Position numbers and translations under genes: made by a program
The notes under the pieces: model-generated
The model's database searches: none
What the model was told of the DNA's origin: nothing
Seen by the model: only the letters and a program-made list of their open reading frames with translations
Shown: positions 44,713-53,347 of the stretch, piece by piece
Numbering within the stretch: the first letter of the stretch is position 1
Layout: the number at the start of each line of letters is the position of its first letter
Source of the DNA: Anaerohabitans sp964387285
GTDB lineage: Bacteria > Zhuqueibacterota > Zhuqueibacteria > Residuimicrobiales > Residuimicrobiaceae
Assembly (NCBI GenBank): GCA_964387285.1
Contig: CAYLWO010000002.1
Span: 62,001 to 126,000, forward strand
Reading direction: 5' to 3'
DNA length: 64,000 bases

Positions 44713-45797
44713 TGGCCTCTTTTACAGACCGCCCTCTCGGCAAATTGGCACTCATTATAGACCAACCCTCCGAGGCGGTGGAACAACTTGTTCATTGCCT
44801 GAAGGAATACGAAATTGAAGCCAAGGTAACGCCAACCGCAGCAGACGCGCTGGCATTACAAAGCAAAACGACTGTTCATTTGGTTTTTTCAGAGATGAAT
44901 CCCGTTGATCGGGATGGTTTATCCTTTTTTAAAGAGTTGCGGGAAAGAAACGGTTCACACTATCTGCCGATTATCATTGCCACGCAAGAACCAGACTTGG
45001 AAAAGCGAATCGCCAGCATGGCTTTGAATATCGACGATTACATTTCGAAACCGTATTATCCGGAGGAGGCGGCTGCACGTATCGACTCGGTTTTGCAAGA
45101 GTTATCCGACATGGACGAATGGAGCACACGCTCCGACCATGCCTTTGCCGGACGATTAGATGAGATGAGCCTGATTGATCTTATCCAAACCATGGCCGTA
45201 GGCGAAAAAACCGGAGAAATTCATCTTAACACAGATTGGGAAGAAGGCTGTATCGTTGTTTCCAGCGGCCAGGTGTGGCATGCACAACTGAATAAATTGG
45301 AAAGCGAAACGGCGCTGCTCCGGCTTTTGCTTTGGCGTGAAGGAACTTTTCATGTTCACCTGGGGCCGCCGACTCACACAGAGCGTTCTTTGCATTACAA
45401 TCTTCGCGACCTGGCGCACCTGGCCGCTCAATTATCCGAGGCCTGCCGTCAATTATCGCCACGACTTGATTCTCTGCAAACGGCTGTCGTGGCTACGGCA
45501 AAAGCCCTGACCAGTGAAGATCTGTCTGAAATCGAAACCGGTTGGATTCGCCATCTCCGCCAACCCCTGGCCATCGAATCGCTGCTAGACCGACCCGAAT
45601 CAGCGGTACAGGCCTTGCAGATGATTGATTCGTTGCTGGAACGCGAGTTGTTGGTGGTTGCGACGGAAAACAGGAGCGGCGCCGAGTTCAACGAAGATTT
45701 GTTGCATCAGGTAGATTGGGCTCGAAGAAAAACGAAAGATCGGTATTCTCGAATAGCCTCCTTTTTCCGACGTAGTGAAAAAAAAAAACTAGCCTGA
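44712..45797 (+). CDS. Receiver-DUF4388 protein, second copy
   Basis: The 361-residue protein is a shorter paralogue: receiver fold (1-130) with Glu61 in the acceptor position (VFSEMNPVDRDG) and DQ in place of the acidic pair, Lys in YISKPYYPEE, then DUF4388 (about 150-245, FAGRLDEMSLIDLIQTMAVGEKTGEI) and a C-terminal helical part. The ATG shares one base with the TAA of the gene before it. It lacks the GTPase-like tail of its partner; that domain is encoded separately by the next gene. Confidence 0.78.
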   Translation: MASFTDRPLGKLALIIDQPSEAVEQLVHCLKEYEIEAKVTPTAADALALQSKTTVHLVFSEMNPVDRDGLSFFKELRERNGSHYLPIIIATQEPDLEKRIASMALNIDDYISKPYYPEEAAARIDSVLQELSDMDEWSTRSDHAFAGRLDEMSLIDLIQTMAVGEKTGEIHLNTDWEEGCIVVSSGQVWHAQLNKLESETALLRLLLWREGTFHVHLGPPTHTERSLHYNLRDLAHLAAQLSEACRQLSPRLDSLQTAVVATAKALTSEDLSEIETGWIRHLRQPLAIESLLDRPESAVQALQMIDSLLERELLVVATENRSGAEFNEDLLHQVDWARRKTKDRYSRIASFFRRSEKKKLA

Positions 45798-45962
45798 AAT
45801 CCGACGCGGTTCAGGAACAACCGTCTTTGTCTATGCCGACAACAAAGTACCCGCATCGGCTGCAGCTGGAGCGGGCAGATTTGCTTTTATTAAAACAGAA
45901 ATTTTTAGGATAATGCCGTTGCAGCTGCGCCGCTATTGCAAAAGAAAACGCCGTTGGATTTT

Positions 45963-46481
45963 ATGAACAACCCTGTTCTCAGTCGCAGCGCGACGCCGCG
46001 CATCGGTGAAATTCTTGTTCTCGGCGCACACGGCGCGGATGTGGAGTTTTTTCTCCGCGCATTTTGCACCACCGTAGTTGTTACAGACCAGGATATCCTT
46101 CTGGGCCAGATGACGGTCTCGCGCACGTTATCTCTATATTGCTACGGCATCAATCCCTCGCCGCCGCAAAAGACGATCGCCTGGGATCTTTTCGCTAAAA
46201 AAATGCTCGGCTATATTGTGCTTTGTAACTGGTTTGACGAGGCGTCGTTTTCCGACTGTAAAAAAATCATCGCCTTCGCCACCCGCCATTTTGACGCACC
46301 CTTTGTGGTGGCGGCTGACGTAGGCGAGCAGACATTGCCGTACGGCGAAACGCTTCGCCGCCCGGAAATAGTGCTTTCCGCCGGTTCCCGCTTTATTTTT
46401 TGTCGAAAGCACAACGTGGTTCATGTCCGAAAAGTGATGCTCGGTTTGATTAACTTGCTGTTAGAACACTGCGCCGGGTAA
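45963..46481 (+). CDS. Degenerate Ras/MglA-like GTPase-fold protein
   Basis: The 172-residue protein has the order of small GTPases: an opening strand and loop IGEILVLGAHGADVEFFLRAF at the P-loop place but without GxxxxGK, a central strand LGYIVLCNWFDEASFSDCKKIIAFATRHFDAPFVVAADVGEQTLPYGE that matches the NKxD region of MglA relatives without its Asn-Lys, and a terminal helix. It is similar in plan to the C-terminus of the 704-residue protein two genes earlier. Nucleotide binding is doubtful. ATG 45963 is chosen; a TTG 9 codons upstream is possible. Confidence 0.55.
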   Translation: MNNPVLSRSATPRIGEILVLGAHGADVEFFLRAFCTTVVVTDQDILLGQMTVSRTLSLYCYGINPSPPQKTIAWDLFAKKMLGYIVLCNWFDEASFSDCKKIIAFATRHFDAPFVVAADVGEQTLPYGETLRRPEIVLSAGSRFIFCRKHNVVHVRKVMLGLINLLLEHCAG

Positions 46482-46507
46482 CCGGCTATATAACGGAGTA
46501 CTGAATA

Positions 46508-46897
46508 GTGTATTCGTCCCCTATGCCGGCCGGCAAAAAAAACAGTCTTGGCGAAGACATCAAATTGGAACTCTTGCATCGCATCTTTTGCAAAAAATCA
46601 CCGCAGGATATCCTGCCGTCATTGTCGCCGGAAGAGATTGTCTCGACCCATCAATTTGTTTGGGAGAAAGCGATTGAATTCGGCATCCGGTCTCAGGGCA
46701 TAAGATTTTCCCAGGACGAGTTGATTTCATATTGTCAAGAACACACCGAGCCTTTGCCGGAAGCCTGTCGCAATAAACCGCATCCTTGCTACTCCCTTGC
46801 CTGTCTTGTGCAGCAACGCGATTGCGCGTTGCCGCGCATCTCTGCACAAATCGACTGCTTGTGTGAAATGGCGCTCAGCTATTTACAGCCATCCTAG
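46508..46897 (+). CDS. Small protein of unknown function
   Basis: I do not recognise this 129-residue protein. It is soluble, with seven cysteines, mostly in the second half (SYCQEH, EACRNK, PCYSLACLVQQRDC, IDCLCEMA), which could bind a metal. The start is GTG with GGAG 9 nt upstream; a second start ATG 5 codons later is possible. It lies 26 nt after the GTPase-like gene and 16 nt before the peptidase gene, so it is probably co-transcribed. Confidence 0.5.
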   Translation: MYSSPMPAGKKNSLGEDIKLELLHRIFCKKSPQDILPSLSPEEIVSTHQFVWEKAIEFGIRSQGIRFSQDELISYCQEHTEPLPEACRNKPHPCYSLACLVQQRDCALPRISAQIDCLCEMALSYLQPS

Positions 46898-46913
46898 CGG
46901 GAGCGCTCCGCAC

Positions 46914-47888
46914 ATGAAAAAATCGATCGCCTGTTTGCTCCTGCAACTTTTCCTTTCACTCCAGGCAGCACCGGACTTGCATCACCTTAACCGGCCACCG
47001 TTCGTAATTTATTTTGCTCCAGCGGATTCGACTCTGGCTGGAACAATTCCTACAATACTGAATCCCGTCTTGTCGGATCTTTACACGGATCTGCAAATTC
47101 AGTCCACTGTTGCCTATTCCATCATCATCGCACCGGACCGTCGTTTTTATCAAAATTATTTAACAACCGGTTTGCCGGCCTGGAGCGGCGCTTTTGCCAT
47201 ACCTCAGCAACGCCTCTTGGTGGTAAAATCACCACGCTGGGATCGACCGGAAAACAGTTTTCGCAACGCGTTGATTCATGAATTGGTACACCTGGTTTTG
47301 TACGAGCGTTCCGGCCATCAGCCGTTGCCACGCTGGTTAGAAGAGGGCTTGGCGCTTTTTTATGAATCGCCCCAGGATTGGGACTATCCGGCGATTTTAT
47401 CCAAAGCACTCTATACGCATTCCTTGATCCCTCTGTCTGAGATCGAGCAGGTGCTCTCGTTTCAAAAAAGCCGCGCAGATTTGGCCTATCAGGAAAGCTT
47501 TTCTGCAACAACTTATTTTTTAAGCACATACGACACTGACGGCTTGCGGATTTTGTTAGAGGGCTTTAAACAAAAACACGAAATAAACGATATTTTCCTC
47601 CAGGCCACCGGTTCGTCTTTTCCGGTATTTGAAAAAGAATGGCAGAGCTTTATTCAAAACAAATACCGTTATTCCTGGCTGAGTGAGCTGGACAGCTGGT
47701 TGTGGCTGTTTATTTTTCTGCTGGCGGTCTTTGTTTTTTTCTGGATTCGTTATCGCAACCGACGGATTATTCAACAATGGTCCACGACCATGCCGGATCA
47801 AGAATCGCTTGGGCCGGAAAAACAGAAAGATGAAGAGCCTGCCGCTTCGGCAGAATCTTTTATTGAAAAAGACAAAGCAGATGCTTAA
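46914..47888 (+). CDS. Membrane-anchored gluzincin metallopeptidase (peptidase MA-like)
   Basis: The 324-residue protein has a signal peptide (MKKSIACLLLQLFLSLQAA), an extracytoplasmic zinc-peptidase domain with HELVHLVLYE (HExxH) and the downstream EEGLALFYES carrying the third ligand, and one membrane segment near residues 260-282 (WLWLFIFLLAVFVFFWIRY), followed by a charged cytoplasmic tail. It is of the peptidase-MA type common in FCB bacteria. Substrate unknown; probably envelope proteins. The GGGAG site is 10 nt upstream. Confidence 0.78.
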   Translation: MKKSIACLLLQLFLSLQAAPDLHHLNRPPFVIYFAPADSTLAGTIPTILNPVLSDLYTDLQIQSTVAYSIIIAPDRRFYQNYLTTGLPAWSGAFAIPQQRLLVVKSPRWDRPENSFRNALIHELVHLVLYERSGHQPLPRWLEEGLALFYESPQDWDYPAILSKALYTHSLIPLSEIEQVLSFQKSRADLAYQESFSATTYFLSTYDTDGLRILLEGFKQKHEINDIFLQATGSSFPVFEKEWQSFIQNKYRYSWLSELDSWLWLFIFLLAVFVFFWIRYRNRRIIQQWSTTMPDQESLGPEKQKDEEPAASAESFIEKDKADA

Positions 47889-47897
47889 ATTCTGCTG

Positions 47898-48794
47898 ATG
47901 AAAAAAATACAAAACTATATCGAATATTTTCTTATTCTGGTGATCGGCGGTGCCGTCGGCAGACTGCCTTGGCGTTGGGCGCAAGCGTGTGGACGCGGGT
48001 TGGGCCATTTCTTTTTCTATATTGTTCCCATCCGTAAAACAGTGGCGCTAAACAATATCCGTCAAACGTTGACCGATAAAACCGAACGAGAGGTCGTTCA
48101 CATTGCTCATCACTGTTACCTCCAATTCGGTCAAACGCTTTGCGAATTTATGCAAATGCGTTATAAAACGATTCATGCACTCCGTAAATATTATCATTTT
48201 AAATCGACCGATGAGTTGATCCGCGCCAGAGACGCCAACCAGGGCGCCATTTGTTTGACCGGTCATTTTGGCAATTGGGAATTGATGGGCGCCGCCATCT
48301 CGGATTTCGGCATTCCGTTCGCCGGCGTTGCCAAAGAGCAGCGCAATCCTTTCGTGGATCGACTCATTGCCGAGATTCGTTTAAAATATAATATTGAATC
48401 GTTCTCGCTGGGTATTGCCCTGCGCGGCATTCTCAAAGCTTTGAAGGAAAAGCGATTTATTGCCATCGCTGCGGATCAGGATGGTCATCGGGAAGGCGTG
48501 TTCGTGCAATTTTTAGACCGACCCTCCTCCACGCCGCCGGGCCCGGCCATCTTTGCCCTGAGAACCGGATCACCGTTGTTATTCGGCACAGACATTCGGG
48601 AAGCGGATGGCCGTCACACCATCTCTCTTGAGAATATTGATCATTCGGACTTGCAGGGCGTCACCGAGGAAAACATACGGATTTTGACGCAACGCCATAC
48701 CGCCGCGCTCGAGCGTTATGTACGCTTAAAGCCCGATCATTGGTTCTGGATGCATAAACGATGGAAAACAAAACCGGATGACGCAAACCAATAA
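47898..48794 (+). CDS. Lipid A biosynthesis acyltransferase (LpxL/HtrB family)
   Basis: The 298-residue protein has an N-terminal hydrophobic segment (YFLILVIGGAVGRLP) and the family catalytic motif HFGNWE (Hx4E), followed by GVAKEQRNPFVDRLI and AADQDGHREGVFVQFLDRPSSTPPGPAIFAL. It transfers an acyl chain to the lipid A precursor at the inner membrane. Its 3' end overlaps the heptosyltransferase gene by 17 bp, so they form an LPS operon. Confidence 0.86.
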   Translation: MKKIQNYIEYFLILVIGGAVGRLPWRWAQACGRGLGHFFFYIVPIRKTVALNNIRQTLTDKTEREVVHIAHHCYLQFGQTLCEFMQMRYKTIHALRKYYHFKSTDELIRARDANQGAICLTGHFGNWELMGAAISDFGIPFAGVAKEQRNPFVDRLIAEIRLKYNIESFSLGIALRGILKALKEKRFIAIAADQDGHREGVFVQFLDRPSSTPPGPAIFALRTGSPLLFGTDIREADGRHTISLENIDHSDLQGVTEENIRILTQRHTAALERYVRLKPDHWFWMHKRWKTKPDDANQ

Positions 48795-49803
48795 AATTTT
48801 GGTCATCCAGACCGCGTTCATCGGCGACGTCATTTTGCTTACCCCGCTGCTGTCGGCCATAAAACAGCAGTATCCCGGTCATCGCCTGGATGTTCTGGTA
48901 ATCCCGGCATGTGTTGCTATTCTAGAAAACAATCCGCAGATGGATCGGATCATTTCCTATGACAAGCGCGGTCGCCAGAAGGGTTGGCAGGGCTTTCTTA
49001 CTTTGGCGCGACAGCTGGCGGCCGAGCATTATGATCTGGTTATTTGTCCGCATCGTTCAGCACGCAGCGCCCTGTTGACCCGCTGGAGCAAAGCTGCGAC
49101 GCGCATCGGTTTTGATAAAAACAGCCTGTCGTGGTGTTTTACCCATATCGTGCGCTATGAAAGCGCAAGACATGAGATCGATCGCAATCTGGACTTGCTG
49201 TCTGCATTGGGCATGGCTCTACCCAGACAACGTCCGGCGGTCTATCCGGATGAGCAGGACGTTCAGGCGGTCGCACAACTGACCGCGCCATTGGATAAAA
49301 ACAGACCCTGGGCAGCGCTGGCGCCGGGATCGGTTTGGCCGACCAAACGCTGGCCGGAGCGTCACTATCAAAAGCTCGCCCAGCTATTGCTCAACGACGG
49401 CTGGGGCGTTTTCCTGATTGGCGGACGCGAAGATCAACCGTTGTGCAACCGGATTGCTGGAACAGGGCATCGTTATTTAGTGGACGCCTCCGGTCGTCTG
49501 TCCTTGCGTGCATCCGCAGAGCTCTTGCGACGCTGCCGCTGGCTGGTGGCCAATGACAGCGCCCCTCTGCATTTGGCGTCCGCCATGAACACACCGACCA
49601 TCGCTTTGTTCGGTCCAACGGTTCCGGCATTCGGTTTTGCTCCGGTCGCAGAGGGTTCGTTAGTATTGGAAGAGAGTTTAGACTGCAGGCCTTGCAGTAT
49701 TCATGGCAGTAAGCATTGTCCGATCAAAACCCACGACTGCCTGCAACGTATTGCCGGTGAAGCGGTCTTTGAGCATATGAGGAACGCGGCAATTAGAAAG
49801 TAA
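48778..49803 (+). CDS. waaF: LPS heptosyltransferase II-like (GT9)
   Basis: The 341-residue protein has the GT9 two-domain pattern: ILVIQTAFIGDVILLTPLLSAIKQQYP at the N-terminus, ALAPGSVWPTKRWPERHYQKLA in the donor domain, and the ending NDSAPLHLASAMNTPTIALFGPT. It adds heptose to the LPS core using ADP-heptose. The WPTKRWP motif is typical of the RfaF group. It belongs to the same operon as the acyltransferase. Confidence 0.85.
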   Translation: MTQTNKILVIQTAFIGDVILLTPLLSAIKQQYPGHRLDVLVIPACVAILENNPQMDRIISYDKRGRQKGWQGFLTLARQLAAEHYDLVICPHRSARSALLTRWSKAATRIGFDKNSLSWCFTHIVRYESARHEIDRNLDLLSALGMALPRQRPAVYPDEQDVQAVAQLTAPLDKNRPWAALAPGSVWPTKRWPERHYQKLAQLLLNDGWGVFLIGGREDQPLCNRIAGTGHRYLVDASGRLSLRASAELLRRCRWLVANDSAPLHLASAMNTPTIALFGPTVPAFGFAPVAEGSLVLEESLDCRPCSIHGSKHCPIKTHDCLQRIAGEAVFEHMRNAAIRK

Positions 49804-49810
49804 AAATACT

Positions 49811-50449
49811 ATGGCAGATGTGTTGAAAATAAATCCCCAGGATCCTGAAGAAGATCTCATAGGCCGGGCCGCACGCGTATTGAAAAGCGGCGGTGTTATC
49901 GGCTATCCTACTGAAACGGTCTACGGCATCGGTTGTAATATTTTTCACCCGACAGCGGTCAGTCGTATTTATCAAATTAAAAAACGCTCTTTGGATAAGG
50001 CTTTTATCTTGATCGCTGCCGATGTTTTGCAGGTGCGGGATATCGTTGCAGAAATTCCGGAAAATGCCGAGCGGTTATTGGAAAATTTTTGGCCAGGCCC
50101 CCTGACCATTGTCTTCAAAGCTTCCGCGAGTTTGGCACATACGGAGTTTCGCCGTGTCAAGACCATTGCCGTGCGCATACCTGACAGCGCCATCTGTTTA
50201 TCGCTGCTCAAGCATTGCGGTTTTCCGATTGTCTCGACCAGCGCTAACGCCAGCGGCCAGCCGGCCGCCACCAATACTCAGGACGTCATTGCCCAGTTTG
50301 AAAAAGAACTGGATCTCATTATCGACGGCGGTCCAACGCCGGGCGCCGTGCCTTCCACCATTGTGGATGTAACCAAAAGTCCGGCGAGGATCGTTCGTGA
50401 AGGCGCCATCACCACACTGGAAATCAACACTGTGTTGGAAACTGTTTGA
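49811..50449 (+). CDS. tsaC: L-threonylcarbamoyladenylate synthase
   Basis: The 212-residue protein is a YrdC/Sua5-type domain: LKSGGVIGYPTETVYGIGCN at the N-terminus with the KxR-type binding site, KKRSLDKAFILIAAD, WPGPLTIVFKA, and PIVSTSANASGQPAATNTQDV. It makes threonylcarbamoyl-AMP for the t6A modification of tRNA. It lacks the extra Sua5 domain. The gene sits between two heptosyltransferase genes with short gaps. Confidence 0.9.
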   Translation: MADVLKINPQDPEEDLIGRAARVLKSGGVIGYPTETVYGIGCNIFHPTAVSRIYQIKKRSLDKAFILIAADVLQVRDIVAEIPENAERLLENFWPGPLTIVFKASASLAHTEFRRVKTIAVRIPDSAICLSLLKHCGFPIVSTSANASGQPAATNTQDVIAQFEKELDLIIDGGPTPGAVPSTIVDVTKSPARIVREGAITTLEINTVLETV

Positions 50450-50470
50450 GGACGCACGGACGCGCACGTT

Positions 50471-51517
50471 ATGAAAAAACCGGCCAAAGTAAACCGCTTT
50501 TTAATTATCCGTACCGACCGCATCGGTGATGTCATTTTGTCTACACCGGTGCTTACGGCGCTCAAGCGCACTTTTCCGGGATGCTTTATTGCCATGTTGC
50601 TCCGCGCCTACACGGCCGCGTTGGTGCAAGATCATCCCGATGTTGATCTTATTCTCACGGAAAGCGAACCGGAGCAAAATGTTTACGCTCTCGCTGCCAT
50701 GCTGAAAATGCATCGTTTTGACGCTGCTATTTTACTGCATCCTACGCTCCGTCTGGCTTTGGCTTGCCGGTTGGCCGGCATTCCCGTTCGTGTTGGTTCC
50801 GGGTATCGTGCGTATTCTTTTCTTTTCAATCGTCGCGTCTATCAGCACCGCAAGAACAGCGATCAGCACGAACTGGATCTGAACTTGCAAATGATAAAAA
50901 ATTTTGGCGCAGACACGCAGCCGATTGAATTTCGCTTCTCCATTCCTGTGCAAGCCGTTCGACGAGTAGATGAGCTGTTGCGCCAATACGGCATCACCGC
51001 CAAGGACCGATTTGTCGTGATACATCCCGGCAGCGGCGGCTCTGCACTGGATTGGCCGATATCCAGCTATGCCCAGCTAGCGGCCAGACTTTACGAAGAA
51101 CTAGATGTCGAAATTGTCGTGACCGGCAGCGCCGCGGAATCCCGACTGGTGGATCAGATTGTTGAGCAAAGCGATGGCCCCATCTTGCGACTGGACGGCC
51201 AGTTATCAATAAAGGAGCTGGGCGCGCTCCTGCTGCGCGCATCACTCCAAATCAGCAACAGCACCGGCCCTCTGCATCTTGCCGTGGCCCTGGGCGTAGA
51301 CGTAATAGGCATTTACTGTCCTATTACGGCCTGTTCTCCAAAACGCTGGGGACCCTATCGGCGTGCGGATTCCGTACTGATGCCCCAGGTGCCGCTATGT
51401 GAACGCTGCGACAAGGAAGGCTGTCGCTATTTGAATTGTATGGAAATGATTTCTGTCCAGCAGGTTTTTGATTTAGCCGCGAAAAAGCTGAGCCACGCGA
51501 TTAAATCATCCCAATAA
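50471..51517 (+). CDS. Heptosyltransferase family protein (GT9)
   Basis: The 348-residue protein is a second GT9 enzyme: RFLIIRTDRIGDVILSTPVLTALKRTFPG, a middle HPTLRLALACRLAGIPVRVG, VVIHPGSGGSALDWPISSYAQLA and ISNSTGPLHLAVALGVDVIGIYCPIT. The RTDRIGDV start and DWP motif differ from its neighbour, so the acceptor is probably different (another core sugar step). It follows tsaC by 21 nt. Confidence 0.83.
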   Translation: MKKPAKVNRFLIIRTDRIGDVILSTPVLTALKRTFPGCFIAMLLRAYTAALVQDHPDVDLILTESEPEQNVYALAAMLKMHRFDAAILLHPTLRLALACRLAGIPVRVGSGYRAYSFLFNRRVYQHRKNSDQHELDLNLQMIKNFGADTQPIEFRFSIPVQAVRRVDELLRQYGITAKDRFVVIHPGSGGSALDWPISSYAQLAARLYEELDVEIVVTGSAAESRLVDQIVEQSDGPILRLDGQLSIKELGALLLRASLQISNSTGPLHLAVALGVDVIGIYCPITACSPKRWGPYRRADSVLMPQVPLCERCDKEGCRYLNCMEMISVQQVFDLAAKKLSHAIKSSQ

Positions 51518-51536
51518 TGCAAAAAGGACAATAGTT

Positions 51537-52295
51537 ATGAGCCGTCCTGCTATCCTATTACTTGTACTGGCGTGGTGCTGCACAGCGCAACAGATCCCCG
51601 CTGCTCCTGATTCGACCAGCCTGCGTACTGCGGTCAACACTGCTTTTACTGTACCGGAAGAGCTGACCTATGAGGTTAGTTTTGGCATCCTCTCTGCCGG
51701 CAAAGCGATTATGAGCCTAACTGAAATAGATACCATTAACGCCAGGCCGTGCTTTCACATTATTTCAAAAATCACCTCCACCGGTTTTTTCTCCAATTTT
51801 TTTAAAGTGGAGGATCACATTGAATCCTTGATGGACGTAGCGGGTTTATTCCCGTGGCGTTATGAAAAACATATTCGCGAAGGCAAGTACAAAGCGGACC
51901 GGCGCACGATTTTTGATCCGCTTCGCGGTCTGGCTTTCAGCGGCAAGGACACCATCAAGATCGCACCTTATTCCCAGGACATGCTCTCCATCTATTATTA
52001 TTTACGCACGCTGGACTTAAAACCGGGAGCCGCCATTCCGTTGGACAGTTATGAAGACAAAGAGTATTTCCCTCTTCTTATTCATGTGAAAAAAATTGAA
52101 AAGATCCAAGTCCCGGCCGGTACATTTGAATGCTTTCAACTGGAACCCGGTCCACGCCCCGGATATACCAAAGAAATTAAAGGGCAGATGTGGATATGGA
52201 TCAGCACCGACCGTCGTCGGCTTCCGGTTAAAATAAAAACCAAAGTCAGTTTTGGTTCTTTGGTCATGGATTTAAAAAAGATTAAACGAAATTGA
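51537..52295 (+). CDS. DUF3108-family exported protein
   Basis: The 252-residue protein has a signal peptide (MSRPAILLLVLAWCCTAQQIPA) followed by a beta-rich domain with the DUF3108 pattern: EELTYEVSFGILSAGKAIMSL, DHIESLMDVAGLFPWRYEKHIREGKYKA, LRTLDLKPGAAIPLDSYED and VPAGTFECFQLEP ending in WISTDRRRLPVKIKTKVSFGSL. Members occur in the envelope of Gram-negative bacteria, with no established role. It is in line with the LPS genes and 19 nt after them. Confidence 0.75.
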   Translation: MSRPAILLLVLAWCCTAQQIPAAPDSTSLRTAVNTAFTVPEELTYEVSFGILSAGKAIMSLTEIDTINARPCFHIISKITSTGFFSNFFKVEDHIESLMDVAGLFPWRYEKHIREGKYKADRRTIFDPLRGLAFSGKDTIKIAPYSQDMLSIYYYLRTLDLKPGAAIPLDSYEDKEYFPLLIHVKKIEKIQVPAGTFECFQLEPGPRPGYTKEIKGQMWIWISTDRRRLPVKIKTKVSFGSLVMDLKKIKRN

Positions 52296-52299
52296 GCGT

Positions 52300-52326
52300 C
52301 TTGCGAAGGTATGCAACCTTCGCAAG
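52300..52326. repeat. Palindrome, family B copy 3
   Basis: CTTGCGAAGGT (52300-52310), loop ATGCA, and ACCTTCGCAAG (52316-52326) make a perfect 11-bp stem just after the DUF3108 stop codon. It shares the AACCTTCGCAAG core with the copy at 29824-29842. Confidence 0.75.
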
Positions 52327-52378
52327 GAACACAACCGTGTTTAGTGCACTAATTTGCCCAAAAGGAACCTGCAGCGGT

Positions 52379-53320
52379 ATGGTAATAAAACCCGATTTCA
52401 GCAAAATAAAAACCTACTCCATACACGAACGTAAAAGCAAAGTAGAATCCACGGCTTTTGCTCAACCCTGTAGGCGCGGCGCCTCTTTTGCCGATTTTGT
52501 GAACAGCTTACCCTGTTTTCTCAAGGCTGCGGATCTGGATGTCCTGGTGGAAACCATTGTGCGCGCGCGAAAAAACGACAAACCGGTCGCGGTGCTCATG
52601 GGCGCGCATGTTATCAAGGTGGGCCTGAATCCGGTGCTCATTGACGCCATGCAAAACCACATCATCACATCCATTGCCCTGAACGGCGCCGGCAGTATTC
52701 ACGATGCCGAGTTGGCCTGTTTCGGCGCCACCTCCGAAGATGTCGCGGAAGGTTTAGCTGACGGCTCGTTCGGCATGGCCAGAGAGACCGGACAAATGCT
52801 CAATGACACCATTCATCTCGGCAAGGGATCCGGCAAGGGTTTTGGGCAATTGCTGGGTGAGCGCTTGCTGACGGAACAGCCGCCCTTTGTTTCATCAAGT
52901 CTGCTGGCCCAGGCTGCGCAGTTGAGCATCCCCATAACGGTGCATGTGGCCATTGGCGCGGACATTGTCCATCAACACCCCAACACCGATGCCGCAGCCA
53001 TTGGCGAAGCCAGTTATCTTGATTTTCAGTTGCTGTCGAAACAGCTGGCCGGCCTGCAACCGGATGCGGTGGTTCTCCTGTTCGGTTCATCCGTGCTGCT
53101 GCCTGAAGTATTTTTAAAGGCCTTGACGGTCGCTCGCAATCTCGGGTATCCGGCCCACGGTTTTACCACGGCTAATTTTGACATGATCTCTCATTACCGA
53201 CCACGCGTCAATGTGCTGCAACGACCGACGCTGACCGGCGGACAGTCGTTCGAGTTTATCGGTCACCATGAGATCATGATTCCCTTGCTTTTTGCCGCCA
53301 TTAAAGAAAAAATGCAATAG
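52379..53320 (+). CDS. Deoxyhypusine-synthase-like protein
   Basis: The 313-residue protein has a Rossmann-type pattern known from bacterial relatives of deoxyhypusine synthase: PVAVLMGAHVIKVGLNPVLIDAM, ITSIALNGAGSIHDAELACFGATSEDVAEGL, IPITVHVAIGADIVHQHPN and a C-terminal RPTLTGGQSFEFIGHHEIMIPLL. The conserved catalytic Lys of true DHS could not be located with certainty. Bacteria lack hypusinated eIF5A, so the role must differ (some relatives make polyamines). I set the start at ATG 52379; a longer frame would begin within the DUF3108 stop and the palindrome. Confidence 0.65.
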   Translation: MVIKPDFSKIKTYSIHERKSKVESTAFAQPCRRGASFADFVNSLPCFLKAADLDVLVETIVRARKNDKPVAVLMGAHVIKVGLNPVLIDAMQNHIITSIALNGAGSIHDAELACFGATSEDVAEGLADGSFGMARETGQMLNDTIHLGKGSGKGFGQLLGERLLTEQPPFVSSSLLAQAAQLSIPITVHVAIGADIVHQHPNTDAAAIGEASYLDFQLLSKQLAGLQPDAVVLLFGSSVLLPEVFLKALTVARNLGYPAHGFTTANFDMISHYRPRVNVLQRPTLTGGQSFEFIGHHEIMIPLLFAAIKEKMQ

Positions 53321-53347
53321 GGACTCGTTAAAAATAGAGATAGCCAT

